From NCBI GenBank assembly GCA_913061095.1, contig CAJXVM010000004.1:1-64000 (forward strand): a stretch of DNA of 64,000 bases, in the 5' to 3' direction. The notes under the pieces are model-generated. The model worked only from the letters and a program-made list of their open reading frames with translations. It did not search any database and had not been told where the DNA came from. The position numbers were made by a program, and so were the translations under genes. Positions within the stretch are counted from its first letter, which is position 1. Every line of letters starts with the position of its first letter. Positions 53,963 to 61,647 of the stretch are shown here, in pieces. The stretch comes from an uncultured Ignavibacteria bacterium (GTDB taxonomy: Bacteria > Bacteroidota > Ignavibacteria > SZUA-365).

Positions 53963-55831
53963 ATGGCGAAAGACATCTATAACAACGACGTATACAAAAG
54001 CTTTTACGAGCGGCTCGTGCCGCTGCTGAACAGTCCGAACATCAGGGAAGTCGATCTCAACTGGCTCGAGCCGCGCGTGAAGAAGTTTGCGCAGAAGACC
54101 GAGTACGGCTCCCATGTCTGGCGTTCGGTGCAGAGCTCGCGCCTCGCCGCCAAGACCGTGTACCTCGGATCAGAGCGCGTGCGCCTGCCGAAGCTTCTGC
54201 CCTACCAGGAAAAGGTGGTGAAGAATGCGCCCGATGAGCTGGAGAAGGTGCTCAAGTGGATGACCACGCTGCCCTTCATCAAGCTCACGCGGCAGATGGG
54301 CGACAATCCCGACTTCAATCCCACCTGCACGCTGTATCTCAGCGTGGGCGATTTCCGCAATGCGCGTCTTGCCTATCAGTGGGGCAACCTGCTCGATGAA
54401 CCCAGCGGACGTCCCGGACCGAACATCACGATGATTCACATTCCCGAGGAGCATCAGAGCCGCCAGCAGATCCTCACCATGCCCGAGTTCAACCTGAACA
54501 TCTGTCTCGGCAGCGACTATCTCGGGGAGAACAAGAAGGGATTCCTGCGCCAGGCCATGTGGCTGGCTGACGAGCATGGCATGCTCGGACTTCACGCGGG
54601 CAGCAAGGTCGTCGAGGCACGCGACGCGCAGTCGAACGAGCTGAAGCGCCACGGCGTCATTCTCTTCGGCATGACCGCGACGGGGAAATCCACCTGGAGC
54701 TGCCATCAGCTGGAGATGGATCCCAAGCGCGGCGAAATGACCTATGCCTCGCAGGACGACATCTGCTTCCTGCGTGACGACGGCGCCGCGTTCGGTTCGG
54801 AGCACAATTTCTATGTGAAGACCGACGTGCGGAAATCCGACCAGGAAGCGATGCATTATGCGCTGACGCACAAGAGCGCACTGCTCGAAAACATCATGGT
54901 GGATGCCGACGGCAAGGTGGATTTCCTGGACGAGAGCCTCTGCGGCAACGGCCGCGCCGTGGTGCGCATGGACAAACTCTTCATCGAGCGGGACGGCAAG
55001 CTCATCTCCATCGCTGCGGATTCGATCAATCTTCCGAGTCTCGACAAGAACGACGCGCTGTGGTTCGCCTTCATCACGCGGCGCAATACCATCATGCCGT
55101 TTGCACAGAAGCTCACGCCCGAGCAGGGCGTGCTGGCCTACCTGTTCGGGGAATCGACGCTCAGCTTCGCCGCCAATCCCGAGAAGGCGGGTGATTCCGT
55201 GCGCATTGTCGGCACCGACGACTTCATCATCGGCAGCCGCGGCCAGAAGGTCAATCGATTCCACGACATCATCATGAAGCTCGTCAACAAGTATCCCGGA
55301 CAGGTGAACTTCCGTCTGTACAACACCGGCGGCATGGGCGAGATCATCGAGGAAACCGAGGAAGGCGGCAAGATGACCAAACACATGCTGCGCAAAGCCG
55401 AACGCGTGCCGCTGGATCTGATGGCCGCCATTCAGCGCGGCGACCTGCGCGGCACCAACAAATGGGAGCGCGGCATCCTCGGTACCGAATCCATCGTCGA
55501 GGCCGACGGGCGACCGATGGAGGAATGGGACGTGCACAAGCTCTACAACAAGGAGCAGATCAACTATTACATCAGGGATCTGATCCAGGGCCGCCGCGCC
55601 TTCCTCGAGGAAATTTCCAAAGAGGGATTGCGTCCCGAAATCATCGCCTCCGCCGAGCGCAGCTTCCGTGCCATGGGCGACACCACGAAATCTGCGACCG
55701 CGGCCGCCCCCATGCAGCAGATGGCCATGCCCTCCGGCGGACCCGTCACCGCGACCGAGCCCCGCGTCGTCGTGCAGCGCGAGGAGCCCGTCCGTCGTCC
55801 CCGCAAGCCGGGCGTCTGGCGCTGGCGCTAA
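53963..55831 (+). CDS. Phosphoenolpyruvate carboxykinase (ATP)-like protein
   Basis: ATP-dependent PEPCK converts oxaloacetate and ATP to PEP and CO2. The 622-residue product is divergent from the usual 530: kinase motif VILFGMTATGKSTWS near residue 236 (usually GLSGTGKTTLS), DDICFLRDDG, a lysine segment FYVKTDVRKSDQEAM, ALLENIMVDADGKVDF, RRNTIMPFAQKLTPEQG, and NTGGMGEIIEE (usually NTGW). The overall order fits PEPCK, but several usual residues differ. A disordered basic tail (about 575-622) is extra. I leave out a gene symbol because of these differences. It follows the aminotransferase fusion by 3 bp. Confidence 0.78.
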   Translation: MAKDIYNNDVYKSFYERLVPLLNSPNIREVDLNWLEPRVKKFAQKTEYGSHVWRSVQSSRLAAKTVYLGSERVRLPKLLPYQEKVVKNAPDELEKVLKWMTTLPFIKLTRQMGDNPDFNPTCTLYLSVGDFRNARLAYQWGNLLDEPSGRPGPNITMIHIPEEHQSRQQILTMPEFNLNICLGSDYLGENKKGFLRQAMWLADEHGMLGLHAGSKVVEARDAQSNELKRHGVILFGMTATGKSTWSCHQLEMDPKRGEMTYASQDDICFLRDDGAAFGSEHNFYVKTDVRKSDQEAMHYALTHKSALLENIMVDADGKVDFLDESLCGNGRAVVRMDKLFIERDGKLISIAADSINLPSLDKNDALWFAFITRRNTIMPFAQKLTPEQGVLAYLFGESTLSFAANPEKAGDSVRIVGTDDFIIGSRGQKVNRFHDIIMKLVNKYPGQVNFRLYNTGGMGEIIEETEEGGKMTKHMLRKAERVPLDLMAAIQRGDLRGTNKWERGILGTESIVEADGRPMEEWDVHKLYNKEQINYYIRDLIQGRRAFLEEISKEGLRPEIIASAERSFRAMGDTTKSATAAAPMQQMAMPSGGPVTATEPRVVVQREEPVRRPRKPGVWRWR

Positions 55832-55839
55832 GACGCGTA

Positions 55840-55960
55840 GAGGATCGTATAGGATTGTATAGAATAGCTGGATTTGTGCAGGTAGCTGGATAGTAGCGCC
55901 GAGCCAGCGGCTCGGCGTATTCTCTATTGTTCCTCCACGATCCTGTCCGATCCTCCACGC
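55840..55960. repeat. Inverted GATCGTATAGGA-word repeat with central hairpin
   Basis: Left words GAGGATCGTATAGGATTG start at about 55840; the rc of the right end (about 55921-55957) gives GAGGATCGGACAGGATCGTG. Between them lies CGCCGAGCC / GGCTCGGCG with an AGC loop (55897-55917), a 9-bp stem. It fills the space between the PEPCK-like gene and ybaK and should terminate the upstream transcript. Confidence 0.78.
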
Positions 55961-55961
55961 C

Positions 55962-56426
55962 ATGAAAACCAACGCCACCCGCATTCTCGAAACCCGCAGC
56001 ATCCCGCACGAGCAGATCACCTACGACAGCTCGGACGGTGAGATCGATGCAATTTCCGTGGCGGACAAGATCGGCGCGGAGCATGAGCAGGTGTTCAAGA
56101 CGCTGGTGGCGCGGGGGGACAAGACGGGCATCGTCGTGTTCTGCGTTCCGGGACCGTTCGAACTGAACCTCAAGAAAGCCGCCGCGGCGAGCGGGAACAA
56201 GAAGGTGGAGCTCATCGCGGTGAAAGAGCTGCTGCCTCTTACCGGATACATCCGCGGCGGATGTTCGCCCGTCGGCATGAAGAAGCAGTACCCGACGTGG
56301 ATCGACGAGACCGCGCTGCTCTACGGGCGCATCTACGTCAGCGCCGGCGCCCACGGCGCACAGATCCTCATCGCTCCCCGCACCCTCGCCGACCTCATCG
56401 ACGCCCGATTCGAGGATATCTCTTGA
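55962..56426 (+). CDS. ybaK: Cys-tRNA(Pro)/Cys-tRNA(Cys) deacylase, YbaK/EbsC family
   Basis: YbaK removes cysteine wrongly attached to tRNA(Pro). The 154-residue product has the family's normal length: the catalytic Lys in QVFKTLVARGDK, CVPGPFELNLKKAAAASG, GYIRGGCSPVGMKKQYP and YVSAGAHGAQILIAP. All are consistent with YbaK instead of ProX. ATG 55962 lies right beside a palindromic repeat and has no strong ribosome site. Its TGA stop overlaps the start of a family B repeat. Confidence 0.92.
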   Translation: MKTNATRILETRSIPHEQITYDSSDGEIDAISVADKIGAEHEQVFKTLVARGDKTGIVVFCVPGPFELNLKKAAAASGNKKVELIAVKELLPLTGYIRGGCSPVGMKKQYPTWIDETALLYGRIYVSAGAHGAQILIAPRTLADLIDARFEDIS

Positions 56427-56472
56427 AGGACATATCCTTCGCTCCCTTCGCATCTTCGTTGTTTCCATTCCT
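56425..56472. repeat. Partial family B (CGAAG-word) repeat
   Basis: The segment beginning GAAGGACATATCCTTCGCTC closely matches 58468-58512, with GAAGGATGTATCCTTCGCTC there and CTTCGTTGTT(T/C)CCATT after both. Only one arm is present here, so it may be a truncated copy. It starts within the ybaK stop codon. Confidence 0.8.
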
Positions 56473-56579
56473 GATGCAACTTTTACGGGGGTTGGGGCTC
56501 TATTGGGGTGACGGCATTGCACAACGGATTCCGGCACGACGCCGGGGCGGACCGCACTGAACTACGAACGCACTGATTC

Positions 56580-57143
56580 ATGGATGCATCCACACGGCAG
56601 GACAGATTTCTCGCGCTGCTGAATCCGCAGTACGACGCGTTCGTTCGTTACGTGCACGCCATGGCGCGGAATACGGAGGACGCCCGCGACCTCGTCGGCG
56701 AAACACTGCTGATCGCCTTCGAGCACTTCGATGAAATCCGTGAGAAGGAATCGTTCCTGTTCTACCTGATCACCATCGCCAAGCGGCTGCACTGGAAGGC
56801 GGCGAAACGGCGGAAGCGGCTGCTTCCTCTTGAACGGCAGTATGAAGATCTGCGGATCGATCCCGGCCCGTCCCCGGAACTCTCGCCCGACATCGCCGCG
56901 CTGTACGCAGCTATCGACCGGCTTCCGTTGCGTCTGCGCGAGGCCCTGGTGCTGTTCGAACTGACGGGACTGCGGCTCGACGAAATCCGCCGCATCCAGG
57001 GCGGGACGCTCTCCGGCGTGAAATCCCGCGTCGCCCGTGCACGCAAGAAGCTCGCCCGCATGCTCGGCGCGGATATCCCGGAAGAGATCACTCGTCGTCA
57101 GCCGCACACATCTGAACCAGTGAACATCGAGACGAAAGGATGA
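56580..57143 (+). CDS. ECF-type RNA polymerase sigma factor
   Basis: The 187-residue product has sigma region 2 (about 10-80: PQYDAFVRYVHAMARNTEDA, RDLVGETLLIAFEHFDEIRE) and region 4 (about 105-165: AIDRLPLRLREALVLFELTG, LDEIRRIQGGTLSGVKSRVA). It belongs to the ECF group of alternative sigma factors. The next gene overlaps it by 4 bp (ATGA) and encodes a membrane protein, the usual place for an anti-sigma factor. Confidence 0.92.
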   Translation: MDASTRQDRFLALLNPQYDAFVRYVHAMARNTEDARDLVGETLLIAFEHFDEIREKESFLFYLITIAKRLHWKAAKRRKRLLPLERQYEDLRIDPGPSPELSPDIAALYAAIDRLPLRLREALVLFELTGLRLDEIRRIQGGTLSGVKSRVARARKKLARMLGADIPEEITRRQPHTSEPVNIETKG

Positions 57144-58432
57144 GCAAGGACATGCATTCACTGGACAAACTGCTGAAACAAGCACGATCACAACCTCCCT
57201 TCATTGAACTGGAGGAAGCGGAACGATTCATCGCCCGTCACGCGGGCAAACCCGCACCACCGGTCCCTCGTGCGATGCCGTCACCACTACGCATCATCAT
57301 CGCAATCGGAGGAGTCATGGCCATCATCGCAATTATCCTTGTCCTGCTCATCACTGGCTCACCGCAGCAAAAGAATGCTAATCCAGCTGAGAATCTGCAG
57401 AACACCGAATCGGATGCCCTGCTGTCACAAACGGAGCGAGAACACACCCCTGCTTCCAAAACGCAGACCTTCCGAGGAGGCACGACTGGAGGTGATGACT
57501 CTGTGAAGACAAACAGCAATAGCGGGACGAGTGCAACGCCCCATTCTCAGGACGGTGAAGAATCCGAGATACATCCTGAGGAAGCTGCACGCCGAAATAC
57601 ACAGCTCCGGATGAATGCAGAATTCGCAGAGTGGACACGGAAACGTATACAAGGGTACACGATCTTCGATCTGGATACCGCAGAACTGCGGCGTATTGGC
57701 CTTCATTTGACAGAAGGTGGTGGGATCAAGGAGGATTTTTATGAGAAGGCTCCGTCTACAGAGTTGCAGGAACATGCCGACGGGAGTGTTACCTACACCA
57801 TCCGTATAAAGCGGGATACTACCATTCAGCAAACAACGAACGAGGATCTGCAGCCGGCAGTTCTTGTCACGAATTCCGTTGGAAGGACATACAAGTATAT
57901 GACTTCAACGAAAAGTGCTGCGCTTCAAAATGCAAATGGAGAGGGAGATTCCTATCTGCATACCCTGGTTCCAGTTCGTGTTTTGGTGTCAAATTTCGAA
58001 CTCGAGGCGGCTGGGAAGGATTTCTATTACATTTACTGGTTTCCGGCGACGAAGCAATTTCTGCAGCTTCTTCCCGAACGCGTGCGGAGGCGTGTCGAAG
58101 AGCTGCGTAAGGAGCGCGAACTGCGTAAGCGCTTGGAGAATGAAGGGAACAGCACTGTTCCCAGAACGCTCGCCGCGAACATTCATCCCAATCCCATCAC
58201 GCAGGGCACGGCGACGGTGGAGTACACACTCGACGAACCCGGCCGCGTGGCCGTGTCCATGTACGACGTGACCGGGGAGCGTGTGCGCGAACTGGCCGTC
58301 TCGGAGCAGCGGGAGAAGGGCACCTGGCAGCAGAGCATCTCCCTCGACGGCATGGCCGGCGGGCTCTACCTCCTCGCCGTCACCACCGACCACGGCCAGC
58401 AATCCGTCCAACCCGTCATCCTGAAACGCTAG
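57140..58432 (+). CDS. Single-pass membrane protein with C-terminal T9SS-like sorting domain, partner of the ECF sigma factor
   Basis: The 430-residue product has a 48-residue N-terminal part that should be cytoplasmic, one membrane helix (about 50-72, IIIAIGGVMAIIAIILVLLI) and a large outer part. The N terminus could bind the sigma factor, but no zinc-type anti-sigma motif is visible. The last 90 residues (ANIHPNPITQGTATVEYTLD, SMYDVTGERVRELAV, GGLYLLAVTTDHG, QPVILKR) match a type A sorting domain, unusual for a membrane-anchored protein. The 4-bp overlap with the sigma gene suggests coupling. A family B repeat follows the stop. Confidence 0.72.
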   Translation: MSKDMHSLDKLLKQARSQPPFIELEEAERFIARHAGKPAPPVPRAMPSPLRIIIAIGGVMAIIAIILVLLITGSPQQKNANPAENLQNTESDALLSQTEREHTPASKTQTFRGGTTGGDDSVKTNSNSGTSATPHSQDGEESEIHPEEAARRNTQLRMNAEFAEWTRKRIQGYTIFDLDTAELRRIGLHLTEGGGIKEDFYEKAPSTELQEHADGSVTYTIRIKRDTTIQQTTNEDLQPAVLVTNSVGRTYKYMTSTKSAALQNANGEGDSYLHTLVPVRVLVSNFELEAAGKDFYYIYWFPATKQFLQLLPERVRRRVEELRKERELRKRLENEGNSTVPRTLAANIHPNPITQGTATVEYTLDEPGRVAVSMYDVTGERVRELAVSEQREKGTWQQSISLDGMAGGLYLLAVTTDHGQQSVQPVILKR

Positions 58433-58440
58433 AAGGGTAT

Positions 58441-58556
58441 GGGAACAACGAAGCGAACGAAGAAAACGAAGGATGTATCCTTCGCTCCCTTCGTGTCTTC
58501 GTTGTTCCCATTCTCTTCGTGTCTTCGCGTCCTGGTGTCATTGTGCCCCCAAGAGA
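58441..58556. repeat. Family B (CGAAG-word) palindromic repeat
   Basis: Positions 58441-58509 form an inverted pair: GGGAACAACGAAG on the left and its complement CTTCGTTGTTCCC at the right, around GAAGGATGTATCCTTC. A tail (58510-58556) of CTTCGTGTCTTCGCG words ends CCCCCAAGAG, as does the copy at 59755. Confidence 0.85.
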
Positions 58557-58559
58557 TAA

Positions 58560-58640
58560 TCACGCGACCTGGAAGAGGTACAGCATCCCCAGCAGGAGGA
58601 TGACGATGAGCATGCCGAGGTGGCGCGGGGCGGCGTTCAT
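58560..58640 (-). CDS. 26-residue predicted membrane peptide
   Basis: The minus strand from ATG 58640 encodes MNAAPRHLGM followed by LIVILLLGMLYLFQVA and a TGA at 58560-58562. It has one hydrophobic helix of about 16 residues and a short basic N terminus. GGGAGG sits 8 nt before the ATG, an excellent ribosome site, which overlaps the end of the upstream lipoprotein gene (stop 58652-58654). The signal, spacing and composition support a real small protein, likely coupled to the lipoprotein; I know no family. Function is unknown. Confidence 0.62.
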   Translation of the reverse strand: MNAAPRHLGMLIVILLLGMLYLFQVA

Positions 58641-58651
58641 GACAGCCTCCC

Positions 58652-59596
58652 TCACCAGTTCCAAGGCAAAAGCTTCTTCACGAATGTCTTGATCTCCGGC
58701 CAGTAGACGAGCACGGCCACGGTCAGCGACAACGTGCCGCCGGTGATCACCGCCGCCTCGAGCATCGCGAGGGGACCAAGCGGTTGGGCATTCTGTCCCG
58801 CCGCAATTGCACCGATGACATCCGCCGCCATGACAATCTCCGAACGGCTTGTCGCCTCCACGATCACATCCGTCGCGGTCTTGCCCAGCGATCCGCCGGA
58901 TGTGCCACTGACTGTCGCTGTTCCGCTGCCAACGGCGCCATACTCAATCCCGTAGACCGTGCACATCATCCGCTTCCAGTAGGCGAAACTGTGCTTGGCC
59001 ACGCTGATGGCGATGCGCGCCGCGGTCTCCGTGCTGTCGCCCGCCGGCCAGGACTCGGCGAGGATGTCCCGCTCGATATCAAGCAGCCCCGTCTCGACTT
59101 CCGCGAAGCGGTTCTCCCGGCAGAGCAGCTCGCCGATACGATGGAGATATTCCTCCTCGCGCGCGGTCAGCGACGGACTCTCAAACGCCGCCAGCCGCTG
59201 CGGGGCACTGTCGTCGATTTTCATCGCGAACGCTGCCTGCACGAGCTCCATGCTCCGGTCTGCGCTTAGATCATATTCGTCCTGCGCCCAGGCTGCGCCG
59301 CTGGTCTGGATGCGGCCGAGCATGTGCGAGGCGTCGAGCGTATCCCATGCATGCAGTGATGCGATCACCGCATGCACCAGGTCGTTGTGCCGCTGTCCGA
59401 CATGTTCGAACGGATTCGCGGTGTTGACTGGACCATATACGATGTCGCTTTTCCGCATCGCGAGATATTCGGACGGTACTTCCGGCGCCTCGGTCTGCGG
59501 CTCCGAACAGGCCGCGAGCAGGACAAACGAGGTCAGCGCAACAAATAGAAAACGGATCGGACGCGCACAGTACGTCCATGTGCTGGATGCTTCCAT
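58652..59596 (-). CDS. Lipoprotein of unknown function with C-terminal hydrophobic segment
   Basis: The 314-residue product has a lipoprotein signal: hydrophobic stretch FLFVALTSFVLLAAC, with Cys near residue 30. The middle is helical (LTAREEEYLHRIGELLCREN). The C-terminal part has a Gly/Thr-rich region (GAVGSGTATVSGTSGGSLGK) and a membrane-like segment (about 280-302, TGGTLSLTVAVLVYW), then a basic tail. No family is recognised. GGGAGATATC precedes the ATG, and a good promoter lies upstream at 59670-59697. The 26-residue peptide gene follows 11 bp after the stop. Confidence 0.7.
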   Translation of the reverse strand: MEASSTWTYCARPIRFLFVALTSFVLLAACSEPQTEAPEVPSEYLAMRKSDIVYGPVNTANPFEHVGQRHNDLVHAVIASLHAWDTLDASHMLGRIQTSGAAWAQDEYDLSADRSMELVQAAFAMKIDDSAPQRLAAFESPSLTAREEEYLHRIGELLCRENRFAEVETGLLDIERDILAESWPAGDSTETAARIAISVAKHSFAYWKRMMCTVYGIEYGAVGSGTATVSGTSGGSLGKTATDVIVEATSRSEIVMAADVIGAIAAGQNAQPLGPLAMLEAAVITGGTLSLTVAVLVYWPEIKTFVKKLLPWNW

Positions 59597-59669
59597 GATA
59601 TCTCCCTATGAGTATGTAATGAAACGAAACGGGACTCCCTGTTCCCGTGTATCAGATAACGTGATCCTG

Positions 59670-59697
59670 AATATACACCGTCAGCACCGAATGGCAA
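59670..59697 (-). promoter_or_regulatory. Sigma-70-like promoter of the lipoprotein gene
   Basis: On the minus strand TTGCCA (59692-59697) is followed after 16 bp by TATATT (59670-59675). The lipoprotein ATG is 73 bp downstream. Both hexamers match the consensus at five of six positions. Confidence 0.55.
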
Positions 59698-59712
59698 GGG
59701 AAAAGTGCGTGC

Positions 59713-59760
59713 CTGTGGAAAAAGAAAAGGGCTTTATCGAATCCTCTCGATAAAACCCTT
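59713..59760 (-). terminator. Terminator hairpin after the FKBP gene
   Basis: On the minus strand AAGGGTTTTATCGA / TCGATAAAGCCCTT forms a long stem around a 6-nt loop and is followed by TTCTTTTTCC. It ends the FKBP transcript, about 80 bp past its stop. Confidence 0.82.
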
Positions 59761-59834
59761 CGTTTTCTTCGTTCGCTTCGTTGTTCTCATTCCTTGGTGT
59801 CTTCGCGACCTCGTGTCTTCGTGACCCCAAGAGC
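59755..59834. repeat. Family B (CGAAG-word) repeat beside a terminator
   Basis: CTTCGTTTTCTTCGTTCGCT and later GTGTCTTCGCGACCTCGTGT words end with ACCCCAAGAG, close to the tail of the 58441 copy (GTGCCCCCAAGAG). It stops 7 bp before the FKBP stop codon. Confidence 0.75.
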
Positions 59835-59840
59835 AATATC

Positions 59841-60272
59841 CTACTCTTCGATCCCGACCAGCTCGATCTCGAATTTTAGATCCTTCCCGGCGAGGGGATG
59901 ATTCGCATCGAGCGTCACGGCATCGTCAGACACGGCCGTGATCTTGACGGGGATGGCGCCGCCGTCCTGCTGATGCAGCTGAAGATCCATCCCGACCTCG
60001 GGATCGATCTCGTCGGGGATGTCGGAAGGATTGACGTTGATCACGAAATCCTCGCGGTAATCGCCATAGGCATCCTTCGACTCGATGGTCACGTCGACCT
60101 TGTCGCCGACTTCCATGCCCTCGACGGCATCGTTGAAGCCGGAAATCACCTGTCCTGCGCCGACCTGGAACGACAGCGGTTCGCGCTCGCGGGACGAGTC
60201 GAACACCGTGCCGTCGGTCAGTGAACCGGTATAATGAACGCGAACGGTATCGCCAGTTTTTGCAGTAGCCAA
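59841..60272 (-). CDS. FKBP-type peptidyl-prolyl isomerase, SlyD-like
   Basis: The 143-residue product has the FKBP/SlyD pattern: VRVHYTGSLTDGTVFDSS, then PLSFQVGAGQVISGFNDAVE, GMEVGDKVDVTIESKDAYG, an insert-in-flap domain (MDLQLHQQDGGAIPVKIT) and LAGKDLKFEIELVGIEE. It isomerises prolyl bonds and acts as a chaperone; the His-rich tail of E. coli SlyD is absent, so nickel binding is doubtful. I chose a TTG start at 60272, six bases after GGAG; another TTG at 60284 would add four residues. Confidence 0.92.
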   Translation of the reverse strand: MATAKTGDTVRVHYTGSLTDGTVFDSSREREPLSFQVGAGQVISGFNDAVEGMEVGDKVDVTIESKDAYGDYREDFVINVNPSDIPDEIDPEVGMDLQLHQQDGGAIPVKITAVSDDAVTLDANHPLAGKDLKFEIELVGIEE

Positions 60273-60344
60273 AATGAACTCCAATTATGATGAAAGGGAC
60301 ACTGTAAACAAGGTAGGGATTGAAGAAGTGAATGAAAAGTCAAT

Positions 60345-61076
60345 TCATCCTTCATTCTTTACGGCGCGCCGCGCAGCGGACAGCCTCCACCACGGAACAT
60401 ACGGCCATGCGTGATGCTCGTAATGATAACCGAAATGATAGCACGAGAGGAAGGACAGCGCGACACTGTAATCGTTCGAACGCGCGCGGTGCGGCTCCTC
60501 GTAGCCCTCCGGCGGTTCGCGGTGCGGGAGATACGTCCCGAAATAAAACAGCTGAAACGTGCTCATGATCGCCGGCAGCGCCCAGAAGAGGATGAGGTTC
60601 AGGTTGCCGACACCGACGAGATGCAGCAGGACGTTGTAAATGATCGCCATCCCGAGAATCTGCTTCCACGTCACGTAGGTGAAGAAGAAATGCAGGTACC
60701 AGCGCAGCAGTCCCCGGTGCTCGCCGTCATGAAAATCAGGGTCGTCGCCGCTCGCGGGATACCGGTGATGCTCGCGATGCTTGCGCAGCAGCATGTCGAA
60801 GGAGAACAGCGCGTACAGCATCGTCACCGTGCGACCGATCCATCTGTTCAGCCGCGGATGCTTCGGTGCCACCGTACCGTGCATCGCGTCATGCGCGGTG
60901 ATGAACAGACCCGTGTAGAGGAAGGTGTTCAGCAGCATGAACAGGGGGATGACCGACCAGTGCACCGCTCCGAGATCCAGCGAGAGCGAATACACCAGCG
61001 CGGCGATCCAGGCGATGATCACGATGCCGGCCACGATCAGTCCGCGCCAGCGGTATGCGGGAAGGGGGATATCCAT
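60345..61076 (-). CDS. crtW: Beta-carotene ketolase, CrtW-type
   Basis: CrtW adds keto groups to carotenoid rings with a di-iron centre. The 243-residue product has the family's normal length and three His clusters: FITAHDAMHGTVAP, LLRKHREHHRYP and YHFGYHYEHHAWPYVPWWRL. DDPDFHDGE and several membrane helices also match. It should make echinenone- or canthaxanthin-like ketocarotenoids in the membrane. No other carotenoid gene is in the window. GAGGAG precedes the ATG at 61076; the gene starts 4 bp after the flavin reductase-like gene, so they are cotranscribed. Confidence 0.9.
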   Translation of the reverse strand: MDIPLPAYRWRGLIVAGIVIIAWIAALVYSLSLDLGAVHWSVIPLFMLLNTFLYTGLFITAHDAMHGTVAPKHPRLNRWIGRTVTMLYALFSFDMLLRKHREHHRYPASGDDPDFHDGEHRGLLRWYLHFFFTYVTWKQILGMAIIYNVLLHLVGVGNLNLILFWALPAIMSTFQLFYFGTYLPHREPPEGYEEPHRARSNDYSVALSFLSCYHFGYHYEHHAWPYVPWWRLSAARRAVKNEG

Positions 61077-61080
61077 CTCG

Positions 61081-61647
61081 TCACTCCTCGAATGTTCTGA
61101 TGAACGCGCGGTCGCGCTCGCCGTCGATACGGTGTTTTTCCTCCAGCGCGATGCGGACATCCTCGGGCTGCACTGCAAAGGCGTCGCGCTTGCGCAGGGG
61201 CGTGCATCCAGCCTGCAACTCCTGCGCAATGATGTCGGCGAGATACACGATACGGTCTCCTGCGTTGAGGGATGTCACGATGCGGCATTCCGCCCAGCCG
61301 CAGCAGCCCTCGATCACCGGGAGGCCGGTGGGAGTGCGCCAGACATTCATGCCCTCGAATTTGTCGCGGTCGCGCCCGGAGTGAAGTCCGAAACGCGGCA
61401 GCAGCTGGTGCTGTCCGGCGGCGAGCATGTGCAGGATGAAGCGTCCGCTGAGGGCGATCAGCTCATGCGTGTAATTCTGCGGGGACAGGATGGCAGCGAT
61501 GCGGGGATGATCGGGCACCAGCGTCGCCGGCATGATCCACGTCGCCACCTGCCCGTTGTCGCGTCCCTCATGATGCGCAGTGAGGACGAAAATCTCGTGA
61601 TTCGTCAGCGAGAACATCGACTGCGGATATGCTTCGACGTCGCTCAT
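61081..61647 (-). CDS. Flavin reductase-like (FMN-binding split-barrel) protein
   Basis: The 188-residue product has the family's usual length. Recognisable parts are EIFVLTAHHEGRDNGQVATW, ATLVPDHPRIAAILSPQNYT, SGRFILHMLAAGQ, GLPVIEGCCGWAECRI and DRIVYLADII. Such proteins bind FMN or FAD and reduce it with NAD(P)H, or supply electrons to an oxygenase. It sits between the frataxin-like gene (4-bp ATGA overlap) and crtW (4 bp), so a role in electron supply to the ketolase is plausible but unproved. Confidence 0.82.
   Translation of the reverse strand: MSDVEAYPQSMFSLTNHEIFVLTAHHEGRDNGQVATWIMPATLVPDHPRIAAILSPQNYTHELIALSGRFILHMLAAGQHQLLPRFGLHSGRDRDKFEGMNVWRTPTGLPVIEGCCGWAECRIVTSLNAGDRIVYLADIIAQELQAGCTPLRKRDAFAVQPEDVRIALEEKHRIDGERDRAFIRTFEE

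Noticed and set aside
54170-56020. Minus-strand open frame of 616 codons
   Set aside because: It is opposite the PEPCK-like gene and part of ybaK, and crosses a palindromic repeat. The composition is that of a shadow frame.
58441-58556. Insertion-sequence remnant at the family B repeats
   Set aside because: No transposase fragment, terminal inverted repeats of IS type or target duplication is visible.
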